DNA of 64,000 bases. Source: Bacillota bacterium (GTDB lineage Bacteria; Bacillota; Dethiobacteria; DTU022; PWGO01). The stretch spans positions 1-64,000 of the forward strand of contig JAAYSV010000046.1 of assembly GCA_012518215.1 (NCBI GenBank), read 5' to 3'. Shown one piece after another: positions 1 to 8,510 of the stretch. A program made the translations under genes and the position numbers. Under the pieces are notes generated by a model that worked only from the letters and a program-made list of their open reading frames with translations, was not told the DNA's origin and did no database searches. The stretch's first letter is position 1; each line of letters starts with the position of its first letter.

Positions 1-1303
1 CGTTCTGCATATCACGCAGGTCGCTATACCATCCATCAGCGAGGCGGTGTATTACATCGAGCTCATAGTTTAACTGTATATATACGCGATAAGCATCAAT
101 GGTCTCAGAAAGAGCTCTGGCTTGTGGTTTTAGATCTTTGGCTATCAGCTCTTCCGCACTGCTTTTCTGTTCTGTCAGCAGCGTAATCTCTGTTTGTAAT
201 TCCTGTATTTGTTGTTCGATATCTTTTTCTGCGCCAACAAGGTCGTTATATTGAGCAACTATCCTTGAAAGCTCGGAGCGGGCAGCCTCAATGTAGGATT
301 TCGTATTCTGCGTCGGGATTTTCCCGTTACAAAACGGGCAGGTAGAATCATGCGACACATGTTTCATAACGGTTTCGCCATCAACGATAAAGGAAAGCCG
401 CTTTATGTCTGCGCTGTACTGCGTTTTCAGTGCAGCGTAGCGTGATATAAGCATTTGGCATTCTGTCAGGCGCTCTTTCTTCGCTATCATGCTGTTGAGT
501 AACGACTGGCTGTTTGACATCGCGGCTGATATTTTTTCTTCGATATCAGATAATGCCTGAACTGCACTGTCAATTTCTTTTTGGACGTCCAACCCGTCAA
601 ATGCACCAATCATATCAAGGATACATTGTTTCCGGTCTGCAACTCCGGAAAGCTCTTTGTTGATATACTTTTCTACTGCTGCTTTTCGTATAGCACGTTC
701 TTTTTTGCTTTCGCGTTCATCAAAATCGGAGAAGTCATTGCCGTATATCAAAAACAATAGAGATGAGAGGAAAGCTGTGCGCCCCTGTATGCTTTTTGCA
801 CCGCCTTCAGGCATAAGGATAGAACTCTCACGTTCTATCTGACGTTCTTTTATTAGGATAATAGGCAGGATGGTGCGCCATGTCAGATGTTGTGGTCTAA
901 AATTTTCGTTGGCAATTATGTCATGGTCATCTTCTATACCAATTAAAGCAAGCCAAACCTTGCTGATAGATTCCATGGTTTTTGTCGCGCTTCTGGCTTT
1001 ATATGTACCGCTTTCGATTCTATCGTCAGAACTAACTACGTCAATGTTGTTTGATTCCAGTTTACGCGTAAATTGAATCGAGCCATTTTCCGTGCCGACA
1101 AAAAGCATAATAGTATCATAACCCGTGGTACTCGCAAACGGGAGATTATCACTACCAAAAATATAATCAATACAACGAAGGATTGTAGTTTTTCCTGTAT
1201 TTGAGGGACCCGATATAATCGTAAGCTCTCTGTCAAACTCTGCAACAGCATCCTTTTTATTTACACCCTCGACTACAAGCTTTTTAATATGAAAATCTGC
1301 CAA
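1..1303 (-). CDS. SMC/Rad50-like ABC ATPase of a candidate ABC-3C system (3' part cut off)
   Basis: Translation from a TTG start at 1303, five bases after a GGAGGAG site, stays open to the window edge (at least 434 codons). The N-terminus holds a Walker A motif, GPSNTGKT at residues 32-39, followed by a long charged coiled-coil stretch. A CPFC pair at residues 322-325, with NGK after it, sits at the position of a zinc hook. This is the build of SMC/Rad50-like ATPases; Walker B and the signature motif would be beyond base 1. It follows the middle gene by two bases, so the three genes form one operon. By known family context the ATPase would be the motor or sensor of a nucleoprotein conflict system. 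Function here is inferred. Confidence 0.8.
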   Translation of the reverse strand, partial: MADFHIKKLVVEGVNKKDAVAEFDRELTIISGPSNTGKTTILRCIDYIFGSDNLPFASTTGYDTIMLFVGTENGSIQFTRKLESNNIDVVSSDDRIESGTYKARSATKTMESISKVWLALIGIEDDHDIIANENFRPQHLTWRTILPIILIKERQIERESSILMPEGGAKSIQGRTAFLSSLLFLIYGNDFSDFDERESKKERAIRKAAVEKYINKELSGVADRKQCILDMIGAFDGLDVQKEIDSAVQALSDIEEKISAAMSNSQSLLNSMIAKKERLTECQMLISRYAALKTQYSADIKRLSFIVDGETVMKHVSHDSTCPFCNGKIPTQNTKSYIEAARSELSRIVAQYNDLVGAEKDIEQQIQELQTEITLLTEQKSSAEELIAKDLKPQARALSETIDAYRVYIQLNYELDVIHRLADGWYSDLRDMQN

Positions 1304-1305
1304 GT

Positions 1306-1749
1306 TCACTCCTCCTTTCCTTTAAGCGCTCTTTTATTAATTTCTGCGAGAATTTCAACTTCTGACTTGCTTTCAAAGTATTTGCAAACCGCTTGAGACA
1401 TGACAATATACTCTTCAGTATAGTCTGAAGTCAGCTCGTCACATATGTGCGCTCCTTGTGCTGTTATTTCGTATGTAAAGCCGCTTCGGTTTTGTACTGC
1501 CGATATGAGCCTATTAAGTACAAGCTGCTTAATTGCCTTGCCAACAAGCACTCTCTTTGACGCCACCTCACTAAAACTTAAGCTGTTGTCACCATTCAGG
1601 TTGTACGCGGCAAGGCCAAAATCACGAGAATAAATTGTCATAAAATCAGCGGCAGCAATTTTGTCCAATGTCATATTTTCTCCAAATACGCGAAGTGTCA
1701 GAAGAACGCGGAGCGAAGTTTCGAACGGGGTATTAAACAGCTCAGTCAT
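1306..1749 (-). CDS. Candidate ABC-3C middle component (small winged-helix-like protein)
   Basis: A 147-residue protein. The start chosen is the ATG at 1749, whose codon overlaps the end of the upstream gene by 8 bp; the longer reading frame adds only residues encoded inside that gene. The opening FNTPFETSLRVLLTL, then a predominantly helical body with a likely winged-helix segment, resembles the middle components described for ABC-three-component systems (helix, ATPase-binding adaptor). Its place between an SMC-like ATPase and a larger partner protein, all tightly coupled, is the main support. No catalytic motif is visible. Assignment rests on resemblance and gene order, not on a search. Confidence 0.6.
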   Translation of the reverse strand: MTELFNTPFETSLRVLLTLRVFGENMTLDKIAAADFMTIYSRDFGLAAYNLNGDNSLSFSEVASKRVLVGKAIKQLVLNRLISAVQNRSGFTYEITAQGAHICDELTSDYTEEYIVMSQAVCKYFESKSEVEILAEINKRALKGKEE

Positions 1750-2713
1750 TATCAAATACCCACTGGATTTTCCCGTCATTCACCAGCATATGGCAAATGC
1801 CTTTCTTTTCGCTGTTGTTTATAAGGTCTTTAATTTGCGTGAGAAAAGATTTTGTTAGCGTTATCTGCGATACCTGATTTAAAACAGCCAATAGGCGTTT
1901 AAACCCGTCATCAAAATCATTCCAACATACATCAATGATACCGTTGTAAGCATCTTCTTTTATCTTGCCGAATTCCACATCACCATTCTCGAATATTTCA
2001 CGCACTGAACGCTCTACCCGAACAGCATTATAATAGTTTTCACGCTGATCCGAGTAATTACGACGATATTTGGCATTAAGTGAAGGCAAATCATCTTTCG
2101 TTACACATGCCATTCCGGTAGCCTGTGCGTACGCAGCAAATAACGCCTTAATGTATGGCAATTCCTCTTGAGCAATATCTTCGGGCGGCGTTATTTTTTT
2201 ATGTAAGTTAAATACCTGACCGTTAATTGAGATTTTCCCATCCCTTACATATACAGTTGCTATTGGCACTCCTGTTGGTTTCTGTTTCTCATATGAAGCA
2301 ACACCAGCGGGGGTGTCTTTTCTTTTTGTTCGCCTCGCAGTTTCTGTCAAAATCAAAACAAAAAGCTTAGCGCATTTATCGGCCACATCATAGCCTTGAA
2401 TATCAATGTCCAGCCCCGTTAATTCCATTTCAAGATTTTCTGCAAGATCATCAGAAAGACAGTCATTTATATAAGCAGAGAAACGCATAGGGTCACTTAC
2501 ATCAAGGAGCTGTGCCGCAAGTGATATTGGAAACGGCTTCGCCCCATTATATATACGATTTTTATAATCTGCAGTTTTATCGGTCAAAGGGCTTCCTGTG
2601 AAGTTTGCATCATCCACAACAAAATTGCAGAGTAGGTCATCTAAATACTCTGCTGGCTGTTTGGCTTGTCCGATATACGGATACATCATTTTAAAATATT
2701 CATCCGGCTTCAC
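1742..2713 (-). CDS. Candidate ABC-3C partner/effector protein with C-terminal ABC-3C-type domain
   Basis: A 323-residue protein. I place the start at GTG 2713, six bases after AGGGGAG; an upstream GTG at 2731 lacks a site. The first ~150 residues are mostly helical and unrecognised. The last ~80 residues (GIIDVCWNDFDDGFKRLL onward, ending in GICHMLVNDGKIQWV) look like the conserved C-terminal domain seen in third components of ABC-3C systems. The effector activity would be expected in the N-terminal half, but I see no known nuclease or peptidase motif there. First gene of the minus-strand operon; a TATAAT-like box lies 87 bp upstream. Confidence 0.58.
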   Translation of the reverse strand: MKPDEYFKMMYPYIGQAKQPAEYLDDLLCNFVVDDANFTGSPLTDKTADYKNRIYNGAKPFPISLAAQLLDVSDPMRFSAYINDCLSDDLAENLEMELTGLDIDIQGYDVADKCAKLFVLILTETARRTKRKDTPAGVASYEKQKPTGVPIATVYVRDGKISINGQVFNLHKKITPPEDIAQEELPYIKALFAAYAQATGMACVTKDDLPSLNAKYRRNYSDQRENYYNAVRVERSVREIFENGDVEFGKIKEDAYNGIIDVCWNDFDDGFKRLLAVLNQVSQITLTKSFLTQIKDLINNSEKKGICHMLVNDGKIQWVFDND

Positions 2714-2799
2714 AAGCGTCTCCCCTTTCACTACATAAAATCCGAAATGGTCCGAACAAGTCCGTTGCGTTCCGTGGCGAAATCAGATTATCAAATACA

Positions 2800-2805
2800 A
2801 TTATA
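2800..2805 (-). promoter_or_regulatory. Candidate -10 box for the ABC-3C-like operon
   Basis: Read on the minus strand, this is a perfect TATAAT 87 bp upstream of the first gene of the cassette. The best -35 candidate (CTGACA) lies 19 bp further upstream, a long spacer, so the promoter is only tentative. It sits in the divergent gap between this operon and the prophage early operon. Confidence 0.35.
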
Positions 2806-2939
2806 TCGTCAGCAAGATAGTTCATGTCAGGACAAAAAAAACAATACGAGGCTTGTTACGACATTTGATGCAATAAACAAAGGTATTATATACCAGGACT
2901 TCGCAAATGTCAATAGTTAGTTCATCTTCGTAAACATAC

Positions 2940-3175
2940 TAAATGCAAAATTGAACGCTTTTTGCTGAACAAATAAATCTCAATGCCTGAGATGCGCATT
3001 AAGGCGGCGGGATACATAGGAAGTTCCAAGCACGGCAAACGCCGTCTTCGGAGCCTCAGATGTACCCACCGTGCCTTGTCATGCCCATTTTCAGGCATAA
3101 CGGTCGGTGTACATCGAAGCACCGGCTTTTTATGTGTCCTTGCTGCCCTGATCCGCACACAGGCGGAAAGGACAC
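2940..3175 (+). promoter_or_regulatory. Structured leader upstream of the early operon
   Basis: The gap 2714-3180 holds no convincing gene. Its second half is dense in inverted repeats: ACGGC/GCCGT near 3032-3045; GATGTAC near 3059 with GTACATC near 3109-3115, enclosing ATGCC/GGCAT; and GTGTCCT at 3134-3140 with AGGACAC at 3169-3175. The last 3' arm contains the ribosome-binding site of the gene at 3181 (AAAGGA), so folding could limit its translation. Nested stems suggest a real RNA structure. I do not recognise a named RNA family. Confidence 0.5.
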
Positions 3176-3180
3176 AACGC

Positions 3181-3567
3181 ATGAAAATTCAATGGAAATT
3201 TGCAGACGGAACCACATCAGAAGTTGAGGTCAACGAGGAAATCGGAAATTACATCACAGCATCACGACGCGAGGAAAGCAATCTCGCCCGCAAAGAACGT
3301 TACCACTGCTATTCGCTCGACGCTATCGATTACAAGGGACCCGAGTATGCGACAGGTACTACTCCCGAAACGGAGTTGATACGTGAAGAAGAAGCCGCCC
3401 GTATCAATACTGCACTGGACAAGCTTTCAGAAACGCAGAAGCGTCGCTTATTTATGTTATCGGATGGCTTGTCGGTTAATGAGATTGCCCGTATCGAAGA
3501 CGTCGCCCCAAACGCTGCGTGGAAATCAATTGAAGGCGCAAAGAAAAAATTTAAAAAGCATTTTTAG
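3181..3567 (+). CDS. Sigma-70 region 4-like phage regulator
   Basis: A 128-residue protein starting at ATG 3181, with AAAGGA about 8 bases upstream; the frame remains open further upstream, but that part is the structured leader. The C-terminal half (SETQKRRLFMLSDGLSVNEI, then a helix-turn-helix ending in KSIEGAKKKFKKHF) is a region 4-like DNA-binding fold common in small prophage sigma-like regulators. Residues 30-60 are charged. First gene of the early plus-strand block, so it likely governs early or early-to-late expression. A region 2 domain is absent, so it cannot be a full sigma factor by itself. Confidence 0.7.
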   Translation: MKIQWKFADGTTSEVEVNEEIGNYITASRREESNLARKERYHCYSLDAIDYKGPEYATGTTPETELIREEEAARINTALDKLSETQKRRLFMLSDGLSVNEIARIEDVAPNAAWKSIEGAKKKFKKHF

Positions 3568-3571
3568 AATT

Positions 3572-3610
3572 GGGTGTATAAAACACCCGCCTTTTCTCCG
3601 TATACCGAGG
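3572..3610 (+). repeat. 39-bp repeat, copy A (partner at 37577-37615)
   Basis: Identical at 34 of 39 positions to a segment 34 kb away. Both copies begin GGGTGTATAAAA and share CTTTTCTCCGTATA followed by CGAGG. Each copy lies directly upstream of the ribosome-binding site of a short protein gene (78 codons in both cases). In copy A the first part can fold as GGGTGT/ACACCC, but that pairing is lost in copy B. Confidence 0.75.
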
Positions 3611-3644
3611 GACACATCTGCAGCGTCCCTCGGAAAGGACGGAG
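3596..3644 (+). promoter_or_regulatory. RNA hairpin that could mask the next ribosome-binding site
   Basis: A 9-bp perfect stem, CCGAGGGAC (3605-3613) with GTCCCTCGG (3625-3633), is enclosed by CTCCGT (3596-3601) pairing with ACGGAG (3639-3644). The outer 3' arm overlaps the AAAGGACGGAG site that precedes ATG 3652. Folding would therefore hide the site. No T-run follows, so this is not a simple terminator. Confidence 0.6.
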
Positions 3645-3651
3645 ATAAATA

Positions 3652-3888
3652 ATGAAGCACAATTTAAAAATCAGTGTTTCGAAGAAGCCCCCTGAGGGCG
3701 GTGTCGTCAGATGTCGGCGTGTATCAATGCGCGAACGACTACTTCGACATTTCTTCGGTGAAAAGCGCCGTGTGATGGTAATCGTGCCAGGCGACAGCGT
3801 TGAGTGTGTGTCTATTACGGAAGTGCCGGGCGGGGGTGACATTGACGATGAGAAGCGACAATGCGCCAATGCTGACAATGCCAATTAA
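3652..3888 (+). CDS. Small basic prophage protein, function unknown
   Basis: A 78-residue protein starting MKHNLKISVSKKP. It is rich in Arg/Lys, with a central MRERLLRHFFGEKRRV segment and a following beta-rich stretch (VIVPGDSVECVSI). I know similar small proteins from clostridial prophages and integrated elements, usually near helicase or recombinase genes, but no function. Its ribosome-binding site lies in the 3' arm of a strong hairpin. The 3' end overlaps the helicase start, suggesting translational coupling. Confidence 0.65.
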   Translation: MKHNLKISVSKKPPEGGVVRCRRVSMRERLLRHFFGEKRRVMVIVPGDSVECVSITEVPGGGDIDDEKRQCANADNAN

Positions 3889-5302
3889 GGTAAAGCCTTA
3901 TACTCATCAGATCACAGCTTTCAACTTTGTTTTTAGGAAATTCGGACTTCTGCCGGAGGGCGCGTATTCGCCAGCTAGCTATGGAGCTGCGCTTCTCATG
4001 GAAATGGGTACCGGAAAAACTCTCACGGCGATAGCTGTCGAAGGCGCTTTGTATCAAGCCGGACGTATCCGCAGAGCGCTGGTTGTATCTCCGCTTTCAG
4101 TTACGGGCGTATGGAAAGATGAACACGATGCATACGCAGATTTTGATTACACGCTGGCTGTACTCAAAGGAAGTGGCGAAAAAAAGCTCGATACTCTCAG
4201 GCATATGACCGGTCAGCCGCTTCAGATTGTCGTTGTGAACTATGAATCGGCATGGCGGCTAGAACGCGAGCTTGCGGCATGGAAGCCTGACCTTATCATC
4301 GCCGACGAAGGACACAAAATCAAAACGCATAATATCGCCGCTTCAAAAGCAATGCACCGGTTAGGATTAGTTGCTAAATATCGGCTGCTCTTAACGGGAA
4401 CGCCTGTGACTAACAAGGCAATCGATGTATTCAGCCAGTACAAGTTTCTCGACCCACGTATCTTCGGTCAGAGTTTTTACAGCTTCAGAAACCACTTCTT
4501 TTTCATGACCGGTTACGGCAATCACACACCCGTTTTGAAAAAGAGCATGGAGGATGAACTCACTCGCCGTATGCACTCTATCGCGTTTCGTGCAACAAAA
4601 AAGGATTGCCTTGACCTGCCGGAAACGATCGACATTATCCGAAAAGTTGAACTGGAGCCGAAGTCACTGAAACTGTATCATGGCCTTGTCAAAGAAAGCT
4701 ATGCCGAGCTGGCTAATGGTGAGGTCACCATCACCAATGTTCTGACCAAGTTACTGCGACTCTCCCAACTTACAGGTGGTTTCATCGGCAGTGACGAGAG
4801 CAGCACCACTGAACAAGTCAGCACTGCAAAACTGGACGTGCTTGAGGATATCATCGATTCAGCTTTGGAGGAGAACCGTAAACTCGTCATTATCGCCCGA
4901 TTTGTGCCGGAACTGGATGCAATCTGCGCCATGCTTGAGAAAAAACGCATCAACTATTCGCTCATCAAAGGCGGTGTAAAAGACCGCGACGAACAGGTTG
5001 CAAGATTTCAGAATGACCTCGATGTACCTATCTTTGTAGGACAGGTGGCGACTGCGGGATTGGGCATCACACTCACAGCGGCAAGCACAATGGTGTTTTA
5101 TTCTTTAGATTATTCGATGTCTAATTTCGAACAATGCAAAGCCCGTATTCATCGCGCCGGTCAGCGTATGCCATGCACTTACATCTATCTCACCGCGCAG
5201 GGTACAGTCGACGAAAAAGTACTGAAAGCATTAAAGAACAAGGCAAACCTCGCCAAGGCGCTGGTTGATGATTATCGCTACGGGAATAACCCATTTGTTT
5301 AA
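3878..5302 (+). CDS. SNF2-family DNA helicase/translocase
   Basis: About 474 residues. ATG 3878 or 3869 are both possible; neither has a strong site, and both overlap the previous gene, which fits coupling. Domain 1 has Walker A EMGTGKT (residues 42-48), the DEGH box (143-146) and motif III LLTGTP. Domain 2 carries ATAGLGITLTAA and the SNF2 motif VI region ARIHRAGQ. These identify a superfamily 2 ATPase of the SNF2 type found in phage replication blocks, where it likely remodels protein-DNA or fork structures. It stands directly before the other replication genes. Confidence 0.9.
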   Translation: MPIKVKPYTHQITAFNFVFRKFGLLPEGAYSPASYGAALLMEMGTGKTLTAIAVEGALYQAGRIRRALVVSPLSVTGVWKDEHDAYADFDYTLAVLKGSGEKKLDTLRHMTGQPLQIVVVNYESAWRLERELAAWKPDLIIADEGHKIKTHNIAASKAMHRLGLVAKYRLLLTGTPVTNKAIDVFSQYKFLDPRIFGQSFYSFRNHFFFMTGYGNHTPVLKKSMEDELTRRMHSIAFRATKKDCLDLPETIDIIRKVELEPKSLKLYHGLVKESYAELANGEVTITNVLTKLLRLSQLTGGFIGSDESSTTEQVSTAKLDVLEDIIDSALEENRKLVIIARFVPELDAICAMLEKKRINYSLIKGGVKDRDEQVARFQNDLDVPIFVGQVATAGLGITLTAASTMVFYSLDYSMSNFEQCKARIHRAGQRMPCTYIYLTAQGTVDEKVLKALKNKANLAKALVDDYRYGNNPFV

Positions 5303-5319
5303 TGAAGGAGATTTTTATT

Positions 5320-5742
5320 ATGGACAATTCAGAAAAAATGTTTGAACTTGCAGATAAGCTTAAAGCTCTGCGCGATGAGAAAAAGGAAATTGAGCAAAAC
5401 CTCAAAGATATTAATGCTGAACTGGAGGAGGTCGACGCTGCACTGGCTCAGCTAATGACTGATACCGAGACGCAGAATTTCACCCGCTCAGGCACTATGT
5501 TCTGTCTTATGGGTACCACACGTGCATCAGCGATGGCCAACCGCAAAGAAGCTTTGTTCGAAGCGCTTCGTACCGAAGGGCATGGCGGGCTGATTTACGA
5601 AACCGTCAACGCCAACAGCTTATCGGCTTTTGTAAGAGAACAGATATCAATAAACAATGACGTTTTACCCGATTGGCTTAATGGTCTGGTCAATGTATTT
5701 GAAAAAACAACCGTGGGTGTCCGCAAAGCTACCCGCAATTAA
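5320..5742 (+). CDS. Coiled-coil phage protein, function unknown
   Basis: A 140-residue protein from ATG 5320 behind AAGGAG. Residues 1-50 form a heptad-rich helix (ALRDEKKEIEQNLKDINAEL), the remainder a small globular domain with NANSLSAFVREQI and ending VGVRKATRN. The layout (helical N-terminus, compact C-terminus) recurs in small proteins between phage helicase and recombination genes. I cannot give a reaction. Eighteen bases separate it from the helicase and the next gene also follows closely, so it belongs to the replication operon. Confidence 0.6.
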   Translation: MDNSEKMFELADKLKALRDEKKEIEQNLKDINAELEEVDAALAQLMTDTETQNFTRSGTMFCLMGTTRASAMANRKEALFEALRTEGHGGLIYETVNANSLSAFVREQISINNDVLPDWLNGLVNVFEKTTVGVRKATRN

Positions 5743-5760
5743 TGAAAGGATGAAAATATC

Positions 5761-6516
5761 ATGAAAAACAATGAAAATAGGACTCTTACCACCAAGAACA
5801 GTGCGTTTATGGCACTAAAGGACTTTGACTTAAACGATGCGCTCACTGAGGAGCTTTCCGGTTTATCAGGCAGCTTTGAGCGCATTAAAATTCCTGCAGC
5901 CGGTATGACGGTATTTGAAATTCCCGGTGAAAATCCCGACAGTCCCGAAACTGTTAAGGAGTTTTCGGCAGTTATCCTGCACCACCATCCGCTGTATGCC
6001 TATTATACTGACAAGTATACAGGTGGTTCAAATCCCCCTGATTGCGGCAGTTTTGACGGCATCACCGGTGTAGGTAACCCCGGCGGAGATTGCTCCAAGT
6101 GTCCGTTTAACAAATTCGGTTCAGGCGAGAACGGAGCGAAAGCCTGTAAAAACCGCCGCCGCATTTATCTGCTAAGGGAGGGCGAGATTTTTCCGATGAT
6201 CCTCTCCCTTCCAACCGGATCGCTTAAGGACTTTACCCGTTACATTATGCGTCTGCTCTCAAAAGGTAAAAAATCCAACGCGGTAGTCACTAAATTCACC
6301 CTAAAAAAGGCTACCAACAACAGCGGTATCGCATATTCCCAAGCGCAATTCTCAGTCGACCGTGATTTAACCAATGAGGAATTTGCGCTTATTTCAGGAC
6401 TTACCGAACAAGTCAAAGCTTTCTCCGTTCGTGTCGGCCACGACAACGAATCCTCCGTTGATGTAGCTGCAAACATTGACCCCGAAACAGGTGAAGTTAT
6501 AGAGCCGCTCGCTTAA
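5761..6516 (+). CDS. Candidate phage ssDNA-binding protein with Cys cluster
   Basis: A 251-residue acidic-ended protein. It has a four-cysteine cluster (CG, CSKCPF and a further Cys in ENGAKACKNRR, residues ~98-126) that could bind zinc, and a beta-rich middle. The C-terminus is acidic and flexible (DPETGEVIEPLA), a trait of replication ssDNA-binding proteins that recruit partners. It lies directly before the DNA polymerase gene. Family identity is not certain; the role is inferred from position and the acidic tail. Confidence 0.5.
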   Translation: MKNNENRTLTTKNSAFMALKDFDLNDALTEELSGLSGSFERIKIPAAGMTVFEIPGENPDSPETVKEFSAVILHHHPLYAYYTDKYTGGSNPPDCGSFDGITGVGNPGGDCSKCPFNKFGSGENGAKACKNRRRIYLLREGEIFPMILSLPTGSLKDFTRYIMRLLSKGKKSNAVVTKFTLKKATNNSGIAYSQAQFSVDRDLTNEEFALISGLTEQVKAFSVRVGHDNESSVDVAANIDPETGEVIEPLA

Positions 6517-6581
6517 AGAATAAAGCCGCAGGTCGGGTGGTCATGTGCTACCCGACCCCATGCGACAGATTGGAGCAATTT

Positions 6582-8510
6582 ATGGATTACAACATTATTT
6601 ATACAAATAAAGAGATACACGATTATATCAGCGGTGCGGGCATCGTTGCATTTGACTTTGAAACAGCGCCGGACGATGAATGGCGCGACGAGCCGAAGGC
6701 GGCACTGGATGCGCATAAGGCACATATTATTGGCATTAGCCTTTCAGTCAAAGAGGACAGCGCTGTGTACATACCCCTCTCACATAAGGTTGGAATTAAT
6801 GCCATTAACCCCACTGGAGTGGCGGAATACCTAAGAGAATCCCTGTTTGAAAATCCAAGAATAATCAAGGTGGCGCACAATCTCTCCTTTGAGGCAATGT
6901 TCCTATATGCGCTGGGTATCGTCGTATGCGAGCCTTGCTATGATACCATCGCGGCAGCGCAACTGACGCTTAAGAGTAAATTTGAGTTTCGCAACCTGTC
7001 GGACAGCGGTTTAAAGCTGCTTTCGACATCTTTATTCGGTGCAGATATGCCGTCCTTTGAAACGGTGACGGCGGGCAGGCATTTTGATGAGATGGACCCA
7101 GAAGATAAAGAAACCCTTCGCTATGCTTGTGCCGATAGTGACTACACCTTGCGGCTGTATCATAAATTCAACGAATGGTTTGCCAAAAACCTGCCGCATC
7201 ACAGAGAAATCGTGGAGCGCATTGAATCGCCTACTGCAGTTTATTGCGGCATTATGAAATATAACGGTGTTCCGATGGATGTTGATACAATGCTGAAAAG
7301 ACAGAAGGAAGCCGAGGAAAAGCTTACTGCCCTCCGTAATGAAATCGGCGAGATGACCGGTGGCGTAGACATCGGGGCAAACGCATCTACATCAGCGTTC
7401 AAAAAGTACCTCTTTAGTGACCTTAGTCTTCCGGTATTGAAAACAACAGAAAAACATCAGGAGGCGGCGGATGATTCGACAATGATAATGCTTGCCGAAT
7501 ATTGCAAAGACAAGCGTCCGGAGCTTGTTCGCCTGTTTGAACTGGTACAGGAATACCGTAAATGGGGCAAACTCAAAAGCACTTACATTGACGGGTACTT
7601 AACACATATCAATACGGCGACAGGGCGAATCCATCCTGACCTCATGCCCCTCGGTACAGAGACAGGGCGTTTTGCATCGCGTAACCCGAACTTGCAAAAC
7701 TGCCCGCGCAAGGATAACGACCCGATAGGTGTGCGAAACTTCATCGCAGCGCCAAAGGACAGCTTTATTGTCTCTTTAGATTTTTCCCAGATAGAATTAC
7801 GCGTCGGCGCTTTCTATTGTCGTGATGAACAAATGCTGCAAACCTATCGAGCCGGCGGTGATATTCATGCGTCCACGACTTCGGTCATATTTCATATTCC
7901 GTTCGAAACGGCGGCGGATAAAAATTCGCCACATTACAAGGAGCGCCGTACTATCGCAAAAAATTGTAATTTCGGAGTCTTTTACGGGTTATTTCCAAGT
8001 GGGCTTCAAAAAACGCTGAAATTCAAGGCGGGGCTCGATATGTCCAAGGAACAATGTGCAGGAATCATCGACAACTTAAAAAGCGGCTATCCGCGCTTGA
8101 CGCAGTGGCAGGATGAAACAAAAAAGCGAGCCGCCATTACGTTATATGCGGAAACATGGCTTGGCCGCCGAAGATACATCGTTAGCATCCTCTCGCCTGA
8201 CTGGGGCAAGCATTCTTTTGCCGAACGCTGCGCTATGAACACCCCGATTCAAGGTACTGCCGCCGATATAATCAAACTGGCAATGGGGCGCATAGTCCAA
8301 GGGATCAAGGCACGTCCGTGGCTCAAACCTTTTTTACAAATCCACGATGAGCTGGTATTTGAAATTCCAGCGGGCAAACTCGATGAAGCAGTCTCTTTCG
8401 TTAAAACTTGCATGGAAGAGACACCCTTTAGAGATTTCGACGTGCCGATCATTGCTGAGGCTGCATACGGCGCGAATTTCGGTAATCTGATTGAAATGGA
8501 GGGTGCGTGA
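6582..8510 (+). CDS. Family A DNA polymerase with 3'-5' exonuclease
   Basis: A 642-residue protein. I use ATG 6582, six bases after GGAG; an upstream in-frame start has no site. The N-terminal exonuclease shows VAFDFET (D25, E27) and a later YACADSDYTLRLY. The polymerase domain has motif A LDFSQIELR (D400) and motif C IHDELVFE (H588-E590), plus the O-helix region RRTIAKNCNFGVFYGL. A 5' nuclease domain is missing, as in most phage polymerases of this family. It replicates the phage DNA together with the primase-helicase encoded 0.4 kb downstream. Confidence 0.95.
   Translation: MDYNIIYTNKEIHDYISGAGIVAFDFETAPDDEWRDEPKAALDAHKAHIIGISLSVKEDSAVYIPLSHKVGINAINPTGVAEYLRESLFENPRIIKVAHNLSFEAMFLYALGIVVCEPCYDTIAAAQLTLKSKFEFRNLSDSGLKLLSTSLFGADMPSFETVTAGRHFDEMDPEDKETLRYACADSDYTLRLYHKFNEWFAKNLPHHREIVERIESPTAVYCGIMKYNGVPMDVDTMLKRQKEAEEKLTALRNEIGEMTGGVDIGANASTSAFKKYLFSDLSLPVLKTTEKHQEAADDSTMIMLAEYCKDKRPELVRLFELVQEYRKWGKLKSTYIDGYLTHINTATGRIHPDLMPLGTETGRFASRNPNLQNCPRKDNDPIGVRNFIAAPKDSFIVSLDFSQIELRVGAFYCRDEQMLQTYRAGGDIHASTTSVIFHIPFETAADKNSPHYKERRTIAKNCNFGVFYGLFPSGLQKTLKFKAGLDMSKEQCAGIIDNLKSGYPRLTQWQDETKKRAAITLYAETWLGRRRYIVSILSPDWGKHSFAERCAMNTPIQGTAADIIKLAMGRIVQGIKARPWLKPFLQIHDELVFEIPAGKLDEAVSFVKTCMEETPFRDFDVPIIAEAAYGANFGNLIEMEGA

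Noticed and set aside
2983-3180. N-terminal extension of the sigma-like regulator
   Set aside because: The frame is open, but this part is full of inverted repeats, the best ribosome-binding site is at 3169, and the protein homology begins at 3181.
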